A stretch of DNA of 64,000 bases from Streptomyces roseolilacinus (GCF_014649335.1 NZ_BMSV01000002.1:186001-250000), one strand, 5' to 3'; counted from the first letter of the stretch, positions 26,372 to 35,503 are shown. The notes: generated by a model not told the origin, from the sequence alone. Translations and numbers: made by a program.

Positions 26372-26979
26372 GCGGCCGCCTCCACGAGCGCCTCGAACAG
26401 GAGTGCCGCCGAGGTGGCGCCCGGGTCCTGGTGGCCGATCGACCGCTCCCCGAGGTAGCTGGCCCGCCCCTTGCGGGCGAGCATCGGCACGGTCGCCGCC
26501 GCGCCCTCCGCGGCGGCCCGCGCGGCCCCCGCGAAGCCGCCGCCCCGCCCGAGCGCGTCGACGCCCGGCCCGAGCGCGTCCAGCATCGTCTTGTCCCCGG
26601 CCGTCGCCCCACCGAGCTGCGCCACCGCCGCGACGCCCGCGCCGAGCGCCTCGGCGAGCGCCTCGGGCGTCACCTCGGCGGCGTCGCCCAGCGCCTTGCC
26701 GGTACGGCGCAGCAGCGTCCCGTACAACGGGCCGGACGCCCCGCCGACCGTCGAGATCAACCGCCGTCCCGCGAACACCAGCACCGCGCCGGGCGTGGGC
26801 TGCGGTTCCGCCTCCAGCGCCGCCGCCACCGCCGCGAAGCCGCGCCGCATGTTCGCCCCGTGGTCGGCGTCGCCGATCGCGGAGTCCAGGTCGGTGAGGC
26901 GGTCGGCCTCCCGGTCCACGGCCGCCGCGGCGGCGGTCATCCACCGCCGGAAGAACCCGGCGTCCAGCACGGCGCTCAC
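26368..26979 (-). CDS. dhaL: Dihydroxyacetone kinase, ADP-binding subunit DhaL
   Basis: A 203-residue helical-barrel protein holding ADP as a fixed cofactor. The metal ligands sit in SAIGDADHGANM near residues 35-46. GGASGPLYGTLL and GATAGDKTMLDAL near 80-130 bind nucleotide phosphates, and GHQDPGATSAALLFEAL closes the domain. The GTG at 26979 overlaps the DhaK stop (GTGA), giving a tightly coupled dhaKLM operon. Confidence 0.94.
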   Translation of the reverse strand: MSAVLDAGFFRRWMTAAAAAVDREADRLTDLDSAIGDADHGANMRRGFAAVAAALEAEPQPTPGAVLVFAGRRLISTVGGASGPLYGTLLRRTGKALGDAAEVTPEALAEALGAGVAAVAQLGGATAGDKTMLDALGPGVDALGRGGGFAGAARAAAEGAAATVPMLARKGRASYLGERSIGHQDPGATSAALLFEALVEAAA

Positions 26980-27962
26980 CGTCCCCACCGCAGCGCCGGA
27001 GTCCGCACGGGGGCGTCCCACAGCCGCAGCAGCTCCTCGTCGGCCCGGCACACCGTCACCGACGCGCCCGCCATGTCCAGCGACGTCACGTAGTTCCCGA
27101 CGAGGGTCCGCGCCACGGGCACCCCGCGTTCCCCCAGGACCCGGTGCACCTCGGCCCCGAACCCGTACAGCTCCAGCAGCGGGGTCCCGCCCATCCCGTT
27201 GACCAGCAGCAGCACCGGCCCGGACGGGTCCAGGTCGTCGAGTACGGCGTCCACGGCGACGTCGGCGATCTCCCGTGCCGTCATCATCGGCCGCCGCTCC
27301 CGCCCCGGCTCGCCGTGGATGCCGACGCCCAGCTCCAGCTCGCCGGGCGGCAGGTCGAACGTGGGGCCGCCCCTCGCGGGCGTGCTGCACGCGCTCAGCG
27401 CCACCCCGAAGCTCCGCGACGCGGCGTTCACCCGCCGGGCGATCGCCTCGACCCGCTCCAGCGGCGCGCCCTCCTCGGCCGCCGCGCCCGCGATCTTCTC
27501 CACGAACAGCGTCGCCCCGGTCCCGCGCCGCCCGGCCGTGTACAGGCTGTCCGACACGGCCACGTCGTCGTCGACGAGGACCTTGGCGACCTGGATCCCC
27601 TCGTCCTCGGCGAGTTCGGCCGCCATGTCGAAGTTCAGGACGTCACCGGTGTAGTTCTTCACGACGAACAGCACCCCCGCGCCGCTGTCCACCGCGGCCG
27701 CGGCCCGCACCATCTGGTCCGGGACGGGCGACGTGAACACCTCCCCCGGACAGGCCGCGGACAGCATCCCGGGCCCCACGAAACCGGCGTGCAGCGGCTC
27801 GTGCCCCGACCCGCCCCCCGAGACGAGCGCCACCTTCCCGGCCACGGGCGCGTCCCGCCGTACGACGACCCGGTTCTCCACGTCCACGGTGAGCTCCGGA
27901 TGCGCGGCCGCGAAACCCCGCAGAGCGTCGGCGACCACCGTCTCGGGCACATTGATCAGCAT
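26976..27962 (-). CDS. dhaK: Dihydroxyacetone kinase, substrate-binding subunit DhaK
   Basis: A 328-residue protein that binds dihydroxyacetone covalently through a His. His216 in LGVGIHGEPG fits that role, and SGGGSGHEPLHAGFVG near residue 48 is the second signature. FVVKNYTGDVLNFDMAAELA and the C-terminal GNYVTSLDMAG are typical. The ATG at 27962 is preceded by GGGAGAG at about eleven bases. With DhaL and DhaM it converts dihydroxyacetone to dihydroxyacetone phosphate using PTS phosphate. Confidence 0.95.
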   Translation of the reverse strand: MLINVPETVVADALRGFAAAHPELTVDVENRVVVRRDAPVAGKVALVSGGGSGHEPLHAGFVGPGMLSAACPGEVFTSPVPDQMVRAAAAVDSGAGVLFVVKNYTGDVLNFDMAAELAEDEGIQVAKVLVDDDVAVSDSLYTAGRRGTGATLFVEKIAGAAAEEGAPLERVEAIARRVNAASRSFGVALSACSTPARGGPTFDLPPGELELGVGIHGEPGRERRPMMTAREIADVAVDAVLDDLDPSGPVLLLVNGMGGTPLLELYGFGAEVHRVLGERGVPVARTLVGNYVTSLDMAGASVTVCRADEELLRLWDAPVRTPALRWGR

Positions 27963-28434
27963 TCTCAACGGTCTCTCCCAGCAAAGCTGTCGGACAGGGC
28001 TCTGAGCGGTGTCCTCACCGGTCAGGTGCTGTGGTGCGGGATGCGGGTCCCGGCGGTCCGCGGCGCCCGGCGGCGGCCCCGGACGGCTCGGCGCGGCGCC
28101 GGGCGGCCCGGCGGGCGCGCCGGCCCGTCCGGGGCTCGGCGCCGAAAGGGGGGAACATGCCGTGCGGGGGCCTCCTCGGTCACGGGCCCGCCGGGCGGTC
28201 GACGGGTGGTTGCCGGTCCTGCATGCCATTCTTCACACGCGACGCGGCGGATACGCGCGCGGCGAGCGGCCGGTGTCGCCGGCCCGGCGACCGGGCCGCG
28301 GCGGTGACGCGGCGGTCCTGGGGGCGCGGGGCGCACCCGGGGCGGGGCGCGTGCGGCGACGAGCCGGGGAGACGACGGGCCGCGCGCCGCGCCGCCGGGG
28401 CGGAGGGCGCGCGGGCGGAGCCGCGGCACGGGGA
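27963..28434. other. Intergenic region upstream of dhaK
   Basis: About 470 bases of very GC-rich sequence between the dhaK start and the flotillin terminator. Open frames on both strands have Arg/Pro/Gly-saturated composition and no ribosome sites, so I call no gene. An AT-richer stretch near 28228-28245 (CATTCTTCACACG) may hold the dhaK promoter. GCTCGGCGC occurs twice near 28087 and 28133. Confidence 0.5.
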
Positions 28435-28470
28435 CGCCGGCGCGGGCCCGTACGGGCCTTCGCGCCGGCG
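28435..28470 (-). terminator. Terminator hairpin after flotillin operon
   Basis: CGCCGGCGCGGGCCC (28435-28449) pairs with GGGCC and CGCGCCGGCG (28454-28470, two-base bulge) around the loop GTAC. It lies 15 bases beyond the flotillin stop. Confidence 0.65.
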
Positions 28471-28485
28471 CCCCGGTACTCCGGC

Positions 28486-29916
28486 CTACTCGGTGATCTC
28501 GACGGTTCCGTCGCCGGACGGCGCCGCCGGGGCGGGAGCCGGTACGTGCTTCTTCCGGGTGATCCCTTCGAGGAGGGAGGCGAGGTCGACCCCGGTCGTG
28601 GAGCTGAGGAGCTCCATGCCCTGGGCGACGTTGTCGGTGACGGTACGGGACAGCCGGCTCGCGCCGTCCGTGGAGATGACGGTCATCTTGTCGATGGCCG
28701 ACAGCGGCTCGGACGCCTTGGCCACCACCTGGGGGAGCACCTCGACGAGCATCTGGAGGACGGCGGCGTCGCCGTACCGGGCGAAGGCGTCGGCCTTCTT
28801 CCGCATCGCCTCGGCCTCGGCGGAGCCCCTGGCGGCGGTGGCGGCGGCCTGGGCCTCGCCCTCGATGCGCACGGCGTCCGCGAGCGCGGCACGGTGGGCC
28901 TTCTCGCCCTCACCGGTGAGGCGGGAGCGCTGGGCGTCCGCCTCGGCCTGCTTGACCAGCGCGATCCGCCGGGCCTCGGCCTCCTGCTCGGCCTGGTAGC
29001 GGGCGGCGTCGGCGGGCTTGCGGACCTGCGTGTCGAGCTGGCGGTCGGTCAGCGCCGCCTGCCGCTCGGCGACCTTCTCCTGCTCGGTGAGGACGTCCTG
29101 CTGCCGGGCGGCCTCGGCGAGCGGGCCGGCCGCGTTCGCCCGGGCCGCGGCCTCGTCGGTCTGGGCCTTGATCTCGGCCTGCTTGAGGTAGAGGGTCCGC
29201 TGCGCGATCGCGATCTCCTCCTCCGCCTTGAGCCGGGCCTCCTCGGCGGCGCGCCGGGCGACGGCCTCGGCGATGTCCGCCTCCTGCCTGGCCCGGGCGG
29301 CCTCCGGCCGGCCCAGGTCCTCCAGGTAGGAGCCCTCGGTGGTGATGTCCTGGATCTGGAAGGCGTCCAGGACCAGGCCCTGGCCCGACAGGCTGGCCTC
29401 GGCCTCCTCCGCGACCTGCCCGGCGAACGCGGCGCGGTCGCGGATGATGTCCTCGACCGACATGCGGCCCACGATGGAGCGCAGCGCGCCGGACAGCACC
29501 TCCTGCGTGAAGCCGACGATCCCGTCCTGCTGCATCAGGAACCGCTGCGCGGCGGCCCGGATCGAGTCCTCGGTGCCCCCGACCTTGACGATGGCGACCC
29601 CCTCCAGGTGCGCCTTGATGCCGCGCAGGGTGACCGCGCCGCGCACCGCGACCGGGATGTGGCGGCTGGACAGGTCGAGGGTGAACTTCTGCTGGACGAA
29701 GGGGACGACGAAGACGCCGCCGCCGACCACGACCTTCTGGCCGCTGTTGTCGGTGAACACCCGCCCGGTGGCCGGGTCGGTGGACTGCTTGCCGCGCCGG
29801 CCGGTGATGACGAACGCCTCGCTGGGCCCGGCGACCTTGTAGCGGGTGATGACGACGAGGGCGAGCAGGACGACGAGGACGACGATGCCCACCACAGCGG
29901 TGAGGACAGGACTCAT
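28486..29916 (-). CDS. Flotillin family SPFH/band-7 membrane protein
   Basis: A 476-residue flotillin-like protein. One N-terminal membrane helix (residues 4-23, TAVVGIVVLVVLLALVVI) is followed by an SPFH domain to about residue 195 (YKVAGPSEAFVITGRRG, VGGGVFVVPFVQQ). A long Ala/Glu/Arg/Gln coiled coil spans about 200-390, and the C-terminus (VLPQVVAKASEPLSAIDKMTVI) is conserved in flotillins. These scaffold membrane microdomains. The ATG at 29916 follows AAGGGGAAA. The NfeD-like gene 83 bases upstream on the same strand is its usual partner. Confidence 0.93.
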   Translation of the reverse strand: MSPVLTAVVGIVVLVVLLALVVITRYKVAGPSEAFVITGRRGKQSTDPATGRVFTDNSGQKVVVGGGVFVVPFVQQKFTLDLSSRHIPVAVRGAVTLRGIKAHLEGVAIVKVGGTEDSIRAAAQRFLMQQDGIVGFTQEVLSGALRSIVGRMSVEDIIRDRAAFAGQVAEEAEASLSGQGLVLDAFQIQDITTEGSYLEDLGRPEAARARQEADIAEAVARRAAEEARLKAEEEIAIAQRTLYLKQAEIKAQTDEAAARANAAGPLAEAARQQDVLTEQEKVAERQAALTDRQLDTQVRKPADAARYQAEQEAEARRIALVKQAEADAQRSRLTGEGEKAHRAALADAVRIEGEAQAAATAARGSAEAEAMRKKADAFARYGDAAVLQMLVEVLPQVVAKASEPLSAIDKMTVISTDGASRLSRTVTDNVAQGMELLSSTTGVDLASLLEGITRKKHVPAPAPAAPSGDGTVEITE

Positions 29917-29942
29917 GAAGCGTTTCCCCTTGATCGGAGCCG

Positions 29943-29987
29943 GGTCGGGCGGACGGGGGTCGGGCGGACGGGTGTCGGGTGGACGGG
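29943..29987. repeat. Three tandem 15-base repeats
   Basis: The unit GGTCGGGCGGACGGG is repeated three times in the 83-base gap between the NfeD-like and flotillin genes; the third copy has two changes. It could form the leader of the flotillin message or simply be a slippage array. Confidence 0.7.
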
Positions 29988-29999
29988 GGCGGCGGGGGG

Positions 30000-30506
30000 T
30001 CAGTACCGGACCGGGCGGACCGCGACGGACGTCGGCGACAGGACGGCCTCCACCCAGACCTCCGTGCCCCGGGCGAGGGGTACGGCGGACTTCGCCGCGT
30101 ACTTGACCGGCTGGCCGGCGAGATGCAGCAGCACCTCGCCGTACGCGTCCGCCGGGATGTCCGTCACCACCGAACCCGACGTGCCCGTCAGGTCCTCACC
30201 CCGGGGCGCGGGGGCGGCGCCGTCGCGCATGAGGGCCCGGCAGGCCCTCCAGGTCAGCCACGCGGCGCCGGCCCCCGCGACCGCGCCCGCCGCGGTGGCG
30301 GCCCCCGCCCCCAGACCGGTGGTGCCGAGCGTGATCGCGCCGGTGAACCCCAGCATCGACACGAACCCGGCGAGCACCGGCAACGACAGGAACCCGTCCG
30401 GCCCCCCGCCGATGCCGTCGAGGACCCCCTCCAGCACCCCGTCGAGGACCAGGGACAGGACCAGCAGCACCAGACCCCCGATGCCGAGAGTGAGAAACCA
30501 GGCCAC
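30000..30506 (-). CDS. NfeD/YqiJ-like membrane protein, flotillin partner
   Basis: A 168-residue membrane protein with three hydrophobic segments. These are FLTLGIGGLVLLVLSLVLDG, then LPVLAGFVSMLGFTGAITLG, then a Gly/Ala-rich helix. A C-terminal domain from about 105 (GTSGSVVTDIPADAYGEVLLHLAG...VWVEAVLSPTSVAVRPV) fits an OB-fold as in NfeD/YqiJ proteins. Such genes pair with flotillins across bacteria. The GTG at 30506 lies seven bases after AAGGAG, so it is preferred over the ATG at 30551. Confidence 0.85.
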   Translation of the reverse strand: MAWFLTLGIGGLVLLVLSLVLDGVLEGVLDGIGGGPDGFLSLPVLAGFVSMLGFTGAITLGTTGLGAGAATAAGAVAGAGAAWLTWRACRALMRDGAAPAPRGEDLTGTSGSVVTDIPADAYGEVLLHLAGQPVKYAAKSAVPLARGTEVWVEAVLSPTSVAVRPVRY

Positions 30507-30735
30507 GTCCCGCTCCTTCGGCCGCCGGGCTGCTTCCGTCGTCCGCGGCATCGTCGCATCGGTCCGTACCGGGGTTCACTGCCGTTCCCCGGCAATCTTC
30601 ACGCGCTCCTGATGCCGCTCTCGCGCCCGTCCCGCGCGGGGCGTCCGCTCCCGGCCCGCTCGACTCCCGGCGTGCGCGGGGACGGTGCGCTCCGCCACCG
30701 GCGCGCCGGGCCGCGGGCGCGTGCCCGGCGCGCCG

Positions 30736-31797
30736 TCAGATCTCCTGTTCGGGCCAGTCGAGCAGGCGGGCGCCGATGACCGCCGTCTGGAGGGTGTAGC
30801 GGTCGGCGGGATCGCCCGGGTCGGTGCCGGTCAGCCGGTGGATCCGTTCCATCCGGTAGGTCACCGCCCGCACGCTGAGGGACAGCCGCCGGGCGGCCTC
30901 GGCGGCCACGCAGCCGGTGTCGAAGTAGGCCGTGAGGGTCTCCAGGAGCGGCCGCGCGCCGCCGCGGGCCTGCCGGAGCGGCCCGAGGACCGTGCGCACG
31001 AGGTCGGCCATGGCCTGCCGGTCACGGGTGAGCACCGGGTACACCAGGAGGTCCGCGGCGTACAGCACCGGGTCCCTCACCTGCATGCGGGCGGCCAGGT
31101 CCAGGGCGTTGAGCGCTTCCTCGTAGGAGTGGGCGACCCCGCCGACGCCCGGGTGGGCGCGGCCGACGGCCACCCGGCCGCCGTCGGTCGCGGCGTGCGC
31201 CCGCTCGGCGAAGAAGGCCAGGACGTCGGTCTGGTCGCCGGGCGCGATGCAGATCAGGCGGCCGTTCTTCGTGGTCAGCAGGATCCGGCGGTCACCGAAG
31301 CGCCCCGCGAGGGACGACTCGACACCGCGGGTGACCCGATAGCCGTCGTCGTACGGCTCCGGGCCCTCGGCGACGGCGACCGCGTGGGCGTGGGACAGCA
31401 ACAGCCCGAAGCGCCCCGCCCGTTCGGCCAGCCGCCCGGGGTCGCTGCGGCCGTGGAGCAGGTCGTCGACGAACTCGCGCCGCGCCGCCTCCTGCTGCCG
31501 GATCGCCAGCCGCTGCGCCCGTTCGTGGCCCTCCGCGAAGGCGTCCACGGCCTGTTCCACCGCGGCGAGCAGGTGGTCGGCGGCCGGGCCGCGCAGGCCC
31601 GCGCGTACGTCCTGCGCGGCGGCGAGGTGGGCGCGCACCATCAGGCGCAGCCCGACGCCGGCCTCCGCGGCCCGCTCGCCCTGGGCCCGCAGCGCCTCCA
31701 GCTCGTCCCGGGAGAGCCTCCTGCCGGTGGCGCAGGCACCGGCCAGTATCCGGGTGTACCCCTCCAGGTACTCCTCGGCTGCGCCCTGCTCCACCAC
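30736..31797 (-). CDS. PucR family helix-turn-helix transcriptional regulator
   Basis: A 353-residue regulator. The C-terminal helix-turn-helix (about 285-345) reads LLETLTAYFDTGCVAAEAARRLSLSVRAVTYRMERIHRLTG, the PucR/CdaR HTH_30 signature. The central part has the GGDEF-like fold seen in PucR proteins (GRVAVGRAHPGVGGVAHSYEEALNALDLA). The N-terminal helical region is not a named sensor domain. The GTG at 31797 follows GGAGG closely; a second GTG is one codon later. It is monocistronic, and its target is not evident from the neighbourhood. Confidence 0.9.
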   Translation of the reverse strand: MVEQGAAEEYLEGYTRILAGACATGRRLSRDELEALRAQGERAAEAGVGLRLMVRAHLAAAQDVRAGLRGPAADHLLAAVEQAVDAFAEGHERAQRLAIRQQEAARREFVDDLLHGRSDPGRLAERAGRFGLLLSHAHAVAVAEGPEPYDDGYRVTRGVESSLAGRFGDRRILLTTKNGRLICIAPGDQTDVLAFFAERAHAATDGGRVAVGRAHPGVGGVAHSYEEALNALDLAARMQVRDPVLYAADLLVYPVLTRDRQAMADLVRTVLGPLRQARGGARPLLETLTAYFDTGCVAAEAARRLSLSVRAVTYRMERIHRLTGTDPGDPADRYTLQTAVIGARLLDWPEQEI

Positions 31798-31996
31798 GGT
31801 CCCTCCCCGCTCCCCACGCGTCGACCACGCCCTCCCGACGCGTGGGCCCAGCGTGCCACGGGCGCGCGGGGCGCGGTCCACCGGTACCGCCGGCACCCCG
31901 AGCGGACCGCCGGCGGTACCGCGCACCGGCCGCCCGTACGCGGCGAGGGGGGCGCGCCGGTGGGGCGCGCCCCCTCGCGAAAGGCCCGCCGCGACG

Positions 31997-32569
31997 CTAC
32001 CGCCGGTGCCTCGTCGCGCACACCACGCGCTTCGGCACCGACGCGGAGACGGCCCGCAGCGCGCCCACGCCGGCGGCCGGGCCCGCCACGGCCCGCGCGG
32101 CGCGGTGCCCCGCGCGCGCCTCGCGCCGCAGGTCCCGGGCGGCGTGGCGGCTTCGCCACAGCAGGGACGGGGCGCCCGCGGTGTCGTCGGCGGCGATGAG
32201 CAGACCGCCGAGCATGGAGAGGTTCTTCAGGAAGTGGATGCGCTGCTGGGCGCGTTCGGCCGGGTCCTCCGCCTCCCAGAAGCGGTGCCCGGCCAGGGTC
32301 GTCGGCACCAGCGTGCCCGCGAGGGCCAGCGCGGCGAGCCGGGGCATCCGCCCGGTCGCGAGCATCAGCCCCGCCGCCACCTGCACGGCGCCGCTCAGCC
32401 GCACGACCTGGTCGGTGCGGTCCGGCAGCCCCGCCACCCGGTCGGTGAGGGGACGGACGACGGGCTCCGCGACGGGCGCGACCTGCTCGGGTTCACGCAG
32501 GGAACTCAGGCCCCCGGCGACGAACATCGACGCGAGCAGGGGGCGGCCGACCAAACGCAGCACACTCAT
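31997..32569 (-). CDS. DoxX family membrane protein
   Basis: A 190-residue protein with a DoxX domain: RLVGRPLLASMFVAGGLSSL, QVVRLSGAVQVAAGLMLATGRMPRLAALALAG and LKNLSMLGGLLIAA give about four membrane helices. An Arg/Ala-rich cytoplasmic tail follows from about 140. DoxX proteins are linked to thiol-oxidant handling, but this one is unassigned. The ATG at 32569 lies six bases after GGAGAG. It is 76 bases downstream of the DUF3533-like gene on the same strand. Confidence 0.88.
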   Translation of the reverse strand: MSVLRLVGRPLLASMFVAGGLSSLREPEQVAPVAEPVVRPLTDRVAGLPDRTDQVVRLSGAVQVAAGLMLATGRMPRLAALALAGTLVPTTLAGHRFWEAEDPAERAQQRIHFLKNLSMLGGLLIAADDTAGAPSLLWRSRHAARDLRREARAGHRAARAVAGPAAGVGALRAVSASVPKRVVCATRHRR

Positions 32570-32645
32570 GGTGACTCTCCGAAGGGTGTCGGGCGGACAG
32601 TGGTCGCCGGGTTCCCGGCGATGGTCGGGCCCATGCGCGGGGCCC

Positions 32646-33707
32646 TCACGAGGCGGCGTGCGCCGGGCGGCGCTCGCGGCCACCGGGGTGGCGGTGCCGC
32701 CAGGTCCAGAACACCGCGCACGACACGAGGGCCCACCCGGCCAGCACCAGGAACGGGAACGCGTGCTGGTGCCCGGGGAAGTACACGGCCGTGTGCTGGG
32801 CGCTGACGGAGGCACCGGGCGGAAGCCACCGGCCGATCACCCCCAGCGCGGACGGCAGCAGCGGCCAGGACACCGCGCCACCGGACGAGGGGTTGCCCAG
32901 CAGCACCATCAACCCCCACGTCGGCAGCATCGCCCAACGCCCCATCAGCGTGTTGAACATGGTGAAGACCATGCCGCTGGCGAACATCGTCAGCGCCAGG
33001 ATCAGCCAGGACTCGACGAACGGCAGATCGAGCGCGCCGAGCAGCCAGTCCACGGCCGCCGCGATCGCGAAGCCGCCGAGCAGCGCGTACGCGGCGGTGA
33101 AGACGATGCGTTCCGGTGGGGTGAGCGCCCGCGCGTGCACGCTCAGCTGGATGGCGCCGACGAAACCGATGATCACGGCGGCCAGCGAGACGTAGAAGAT
33201 GGCCAGCCCCCGCGGGTCGCCCGGCTGCAGGGGCCTGACGTCCCGGACGGTGACCGCGACGCCGGTCCTGCGGCCCACGGCCGAGGCGGCCTCGGCCAGC
33301 ACCTGGGCCACCGAGACGCCCGAGGCCCCCGAGACGTCCAGCACCGCGCTGCGCCCGCCGTCGCGCAGGTCGAGGACCGCGAAGACCTCCTGCTCGGCGA
33401 CCGCCCGCCGGGCCCGCGCGGCGCTGTCGTAGGCGCGCACCTTCACCGAGGCGTCCAGGGCCTCCTCCATGCCGTCCAGGAACGCCCGGCCCCGCTCCTG
33501 CCGGTACGCGCCGACCACGGCCGTCGGGATCGAGTGCGGGGTCGGGTTGGCCATGGAGTAGGTGTACGAGCCGGCGAACAGCCCGGCGGCGGCCGCGAGG
33601 ATCAGCACCAGCACGACGGCCGGCAGCAGCGGCGACCGCCGGAACGCGGCCCAGCGCTGCCCGCGCGTGGGCGGCCTGCCGTGGCCGCCGTGGGGCGTAT
33701 CGGCCAT
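32646..33707 (-). CDS. DUF3533/YhgE-Pip-like multi-pass membrane protein
   Basis: A 353-residue membrane protein. A single N-terminal helix (LLPAVVLVLILAAAAGLFAG) leads to an extracytoplasmic domain of about 130 residues beginning TYSMANPTPHSIPTAVVG. Five to six C-terminal helices follow (GLAIFYVSLAAVIIGFVGA, FTAAYALLGGFAIAAA, LTMFASGMVFTMFNTLMG). This topology matches DUF3533/YhgE-Pip proteins related to ABC-2 permeases. No ATPase gene is adjacent. The ATG at 33707 has GGAGAGGG upstream. Export or envelope-maintenance roles are only suggestions. Confidence 0.75.
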   Translation of the reverse strand: MADTPHGGHGRPPTRGQRWAAFRRSPLLPAVVLVLILAAAAGLFAGSYTYSMANPTPHSIPTAVVGAYRQERGRAFLDGMEEALDASVKVRAYDSAARARRAVAEQEVFAVLDLRDGGRSAVLDVSGASGVSVAQVLAEAASAVGRRTGVAVTVRDVRPLQPGDPRGLAIFYVSLAAVIIGFVGAIQLSVHARALTPPERIVFTAAYALLGGFAIAAAVDWLLGALDLPFVESWLILALTMFASGMVFTMFNTLMGRWAMLPTWGLMVLLGNPSSGGAVSWPLLPSALGVIGRWLPPGASVSAQHTAVYFPGHQHAFPFLVLAGWALVSCAVFWTWRHRHPGGRERRPAHAAS

Positions 33708-34053
33708 CCCGCACCCTCTCCCTCCAACCAGGCACGACCCTGGCACACCCGGACGGAACCGGCACCAGGTGGCGGTTCGTTCGAGGGGCGGCGCGGACGC
33801 CCCACGGCCGTGGCGGAGGGGGTGCGGCGATCGCATAGCCTCGTCGTATGCCGATCAGCATCCGCACGAGGGAAGGGACCGCCCCCGCCCCGGCCGGCCC
33901 CCGCGCGAGCGCGGGCCTCCCGCCGCGCGGGCGCCGGCCGGGCGGCGGGCGGGCGGCGGTCCGCCCCGCCGCCGGCCGCTCGGGGCCGGTGGGGCCGTAC
34001 CGCGGGGACGCCGGCGTGCGGGCCCGCGCCGCCCGGCCGCGGGGCGTGGTCCG
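33708..34053. other. Intergenic region between DUF3533 and HutD genes
   Basis: About 345 bases holding the divergent promoters. On the plus strand TAGCCT (33836-33841) lies six bases before an ATG at 33848, in the arrangement of leaderless transcripts. A 69-codon frame then runs to 34057, where its TGA overlaps the HutD ATG. Its Arg/Pro/Gly-saturated composition argues against a real protein, so I list no gene. The sequence may be the HutD leader. Confidence 0.45.
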
Positions 34054-34611
34054 ATGAGGGTGGCGCGGGTGCTGCGGGCGGCCGGCCGGGCGGCGGCGCC
34101 GTGGAGGAACGGCGGTGGCGTCACGCGCGAGATCGCCTCCGGTCCGGAGGGCGCCGGCACGGAGGGCTTCGACTGGCGGGTGAGCCTCGCGGACGTCCGC
34201 GGGGACGGGCCGTTCTCCGTGTTCCCCGGTACGGACCGGATCCTGACGGTCATCGACGGCGCGGGCATGGACCTCACCGTCGGCGGACGGCACCTGCTCG
34301 CGCAGCGGTACGTCCCCCGGCCCTTCCCCGGCGACGTCCCGACCGACGGGCGGCTCCTCGCCGGGCCGGTCGTCAACCTGAACGTGATGCACCGGCGCGG
34401 CGCGGTCCGGGCGGCGGTCGCGGTGGTGCGGGGCGCGCTGACCGTGGGGGCCCCGCCGGACGCGACGGTGCTCGTCGTCGCCCTGGACGGCCCGGCGGAG
34501 GTGGCGGGCGTGGCCCTGGGGCGGTACGACGCGGCGTTGTGCGACGCTCCCGGGGCGGTCGTGCGCACGGACGGGCACGCGGCGGTCGTCACGCTCGGCC
34601 GAACGGACTGA
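34054..34611 (+). CDS. HutD/Ves family protein
   Basis: A 185-residue cupin-like protein of the HutD family. The start MRVARVLRAAG is followed by APWRNGGGVTREIASGP, the family signature (W-N-GGG-T-EI). WRVSLADVRGDGPFSVFPGTDRILTVIDGAGMDL continues it, with RPFPGDVPTDGRLLAGPVVNLNVMHRRG in the second half. HutD members accompany histidine-utilisation genes or respond to cold (Ves), with no proven catalysis. No hut gene is visible here. The ATG at 34054 has little ribosome site. It is the first rightward gene after a leftward block. Confidence 0.88.
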   Translation: MRVARVLRAAGRAAAPWRNGGGVTREIASGPEGAGTEGFDWRVSLADVRGDGPFSVFPGTDRILTVIDGAGMDLTVGGRHLLAQRYVPRPFPGDVPTDGRLLAGPVVNLNVMHRRGAVRAAVAVVRGALTVGAPPDATVLVVALDGPAEVAGVALGRYDAALCDAPGAVVRTDGHAAVVTLGRTD

Positions 34612-34706
34612 GCCGGCCGTGTGACCGTGCCCGGTCCTTCGTGACCGGCCGCGTCCGGCGGGTAGTGCTGCACCTCGGGGCCGACCACCGGACAGGAGAC
34701 ACTCAC

Positions 34707-35138
34707 ATGCGCCGTGCGGGTTTCGTCGCCGCCGTCACGACCGTGCTCGCCCTGGGGGCCGCCGGGCAGGGCCGGGCGGCCGCCTTCGTCAACGACATCA
34801 CCGCCACCTGGGGGGACCGGACCCGGATCCGGGTGACCTGGGTCGACCGGAACTCCTTCCGCCACGAGGCGTTCAGCGTCACCGACCGGACGTGCGACGA
34901 CAGGTCCGTCTACGCCGCCCTCACGATCCGGACGGGCTCCGGCGCGCTCCTGACGTCGGGGCCCAAGCGCAACACCGGCGGCTGCGGCACGACCGCCGAC
35001 TTCCGCGACGTCCGCGCCACGGACCCGAGCGGCATCAGGAGTCTCACGATGGCCCTGTGCCACCAGGCGGCCGACCCCGCCACGGCCGACCACTGCGAGA
35101 CGCAGTACATCTCCCTGAACCCCTACTACGGGTTGTGA
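34707..35138 (+). CDS. Small secreted protein of unknown function
   Basis: A 143-residue protein with a signal peptide (MRRAGFVAAVTTVLALGAAGQGRAAA). The mature part of about 118 residues has four cysteines (in RTCDD, GGCGT, ALCHQ and HCETQ), enough for two disulfides. I recognise no family. The mature sequence is strand-like and ends TQYISLNPYYGL. The ATG at 34707 follows CAGGAGA by eight bases. It is followed by a strong terminator at 35188. Confidence 0.8.
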   Translation: MRRAGFVAAVTTVLALGAAGQGRAAAFVNDITATWGDRTRIRVTWVDRNSFRHEAFSVTDRTCDDRSVYAALTIRTGSGALLTSGPKRNTGGCGTTADFRDVRATDPSGIRSLTMALCHQAADPATADHCETQYISLNPYYGL

Positions 35139-35187
35139 CCCCGCCGCCGTCCCGCCCTTCCGGCCCTCCCGCCTCCTCCGGCCGACG

Positions 35188-35225
35188 CCCGGTGCGGTCC
35201 TGACCCGGGACAGGACCGCACCGGG
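35188..35225 (+). terminator. Perfect 14-base stem terminator
   Basis: CCCGGTGCGGTCCT (35188-35201) pairs perfectly with AGGACCGCACCGGG (35212-35225) around a 10-base loop, 50 bases after the small secreted protein gene. Confidence 0.75.
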
Positions 35226-35503
35226 CCGCCCGCGTGTCGGCGTGCGCACCCCTCCGGGTGACGGAGCGCCTCGTCCACGTGGGGGCGGTGCGCTCCGGTA
35301 CGCCACGGGCCCGTACCGCTCGGGGGCGAACGCCCAGGCGGCGGGGCCGGGTCCGACCGCGACGGGGTGAGGGGAACGGGCGGCTCCCACCGGGTGAGGC
35401 GTGGGCCGCCGGCGACGGTCCGGGTGCGCCGCAGGGGTGGTCGCCGCGCGGGGGAGCGGGCGGGAACCCGCGGGAGGGCTCCCCGGCGCGGCCGGTGTAC
35501 GGG
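35226..35503. other. Intergenic region between terminator and kdgD
   Basis: About 280 bases (365 counting from the secreted-protein stop) between convergent genes. I see no gene, operator or further strong hairpin. Confidence 0.5.

Noticed and set aside
25047..26612. Long frames across the cbiM leader and the DhaM/DhaL region
   Set aside because: They overlap the cobalamin riboswitch and coupled dha genes and contain no domain of their own.
28022..28429. Small leftward frame between dhaK and flotillin
   Set aside because: No ribosome site, extreme Arg/Pro content and no conserved feature; left as intergenic.
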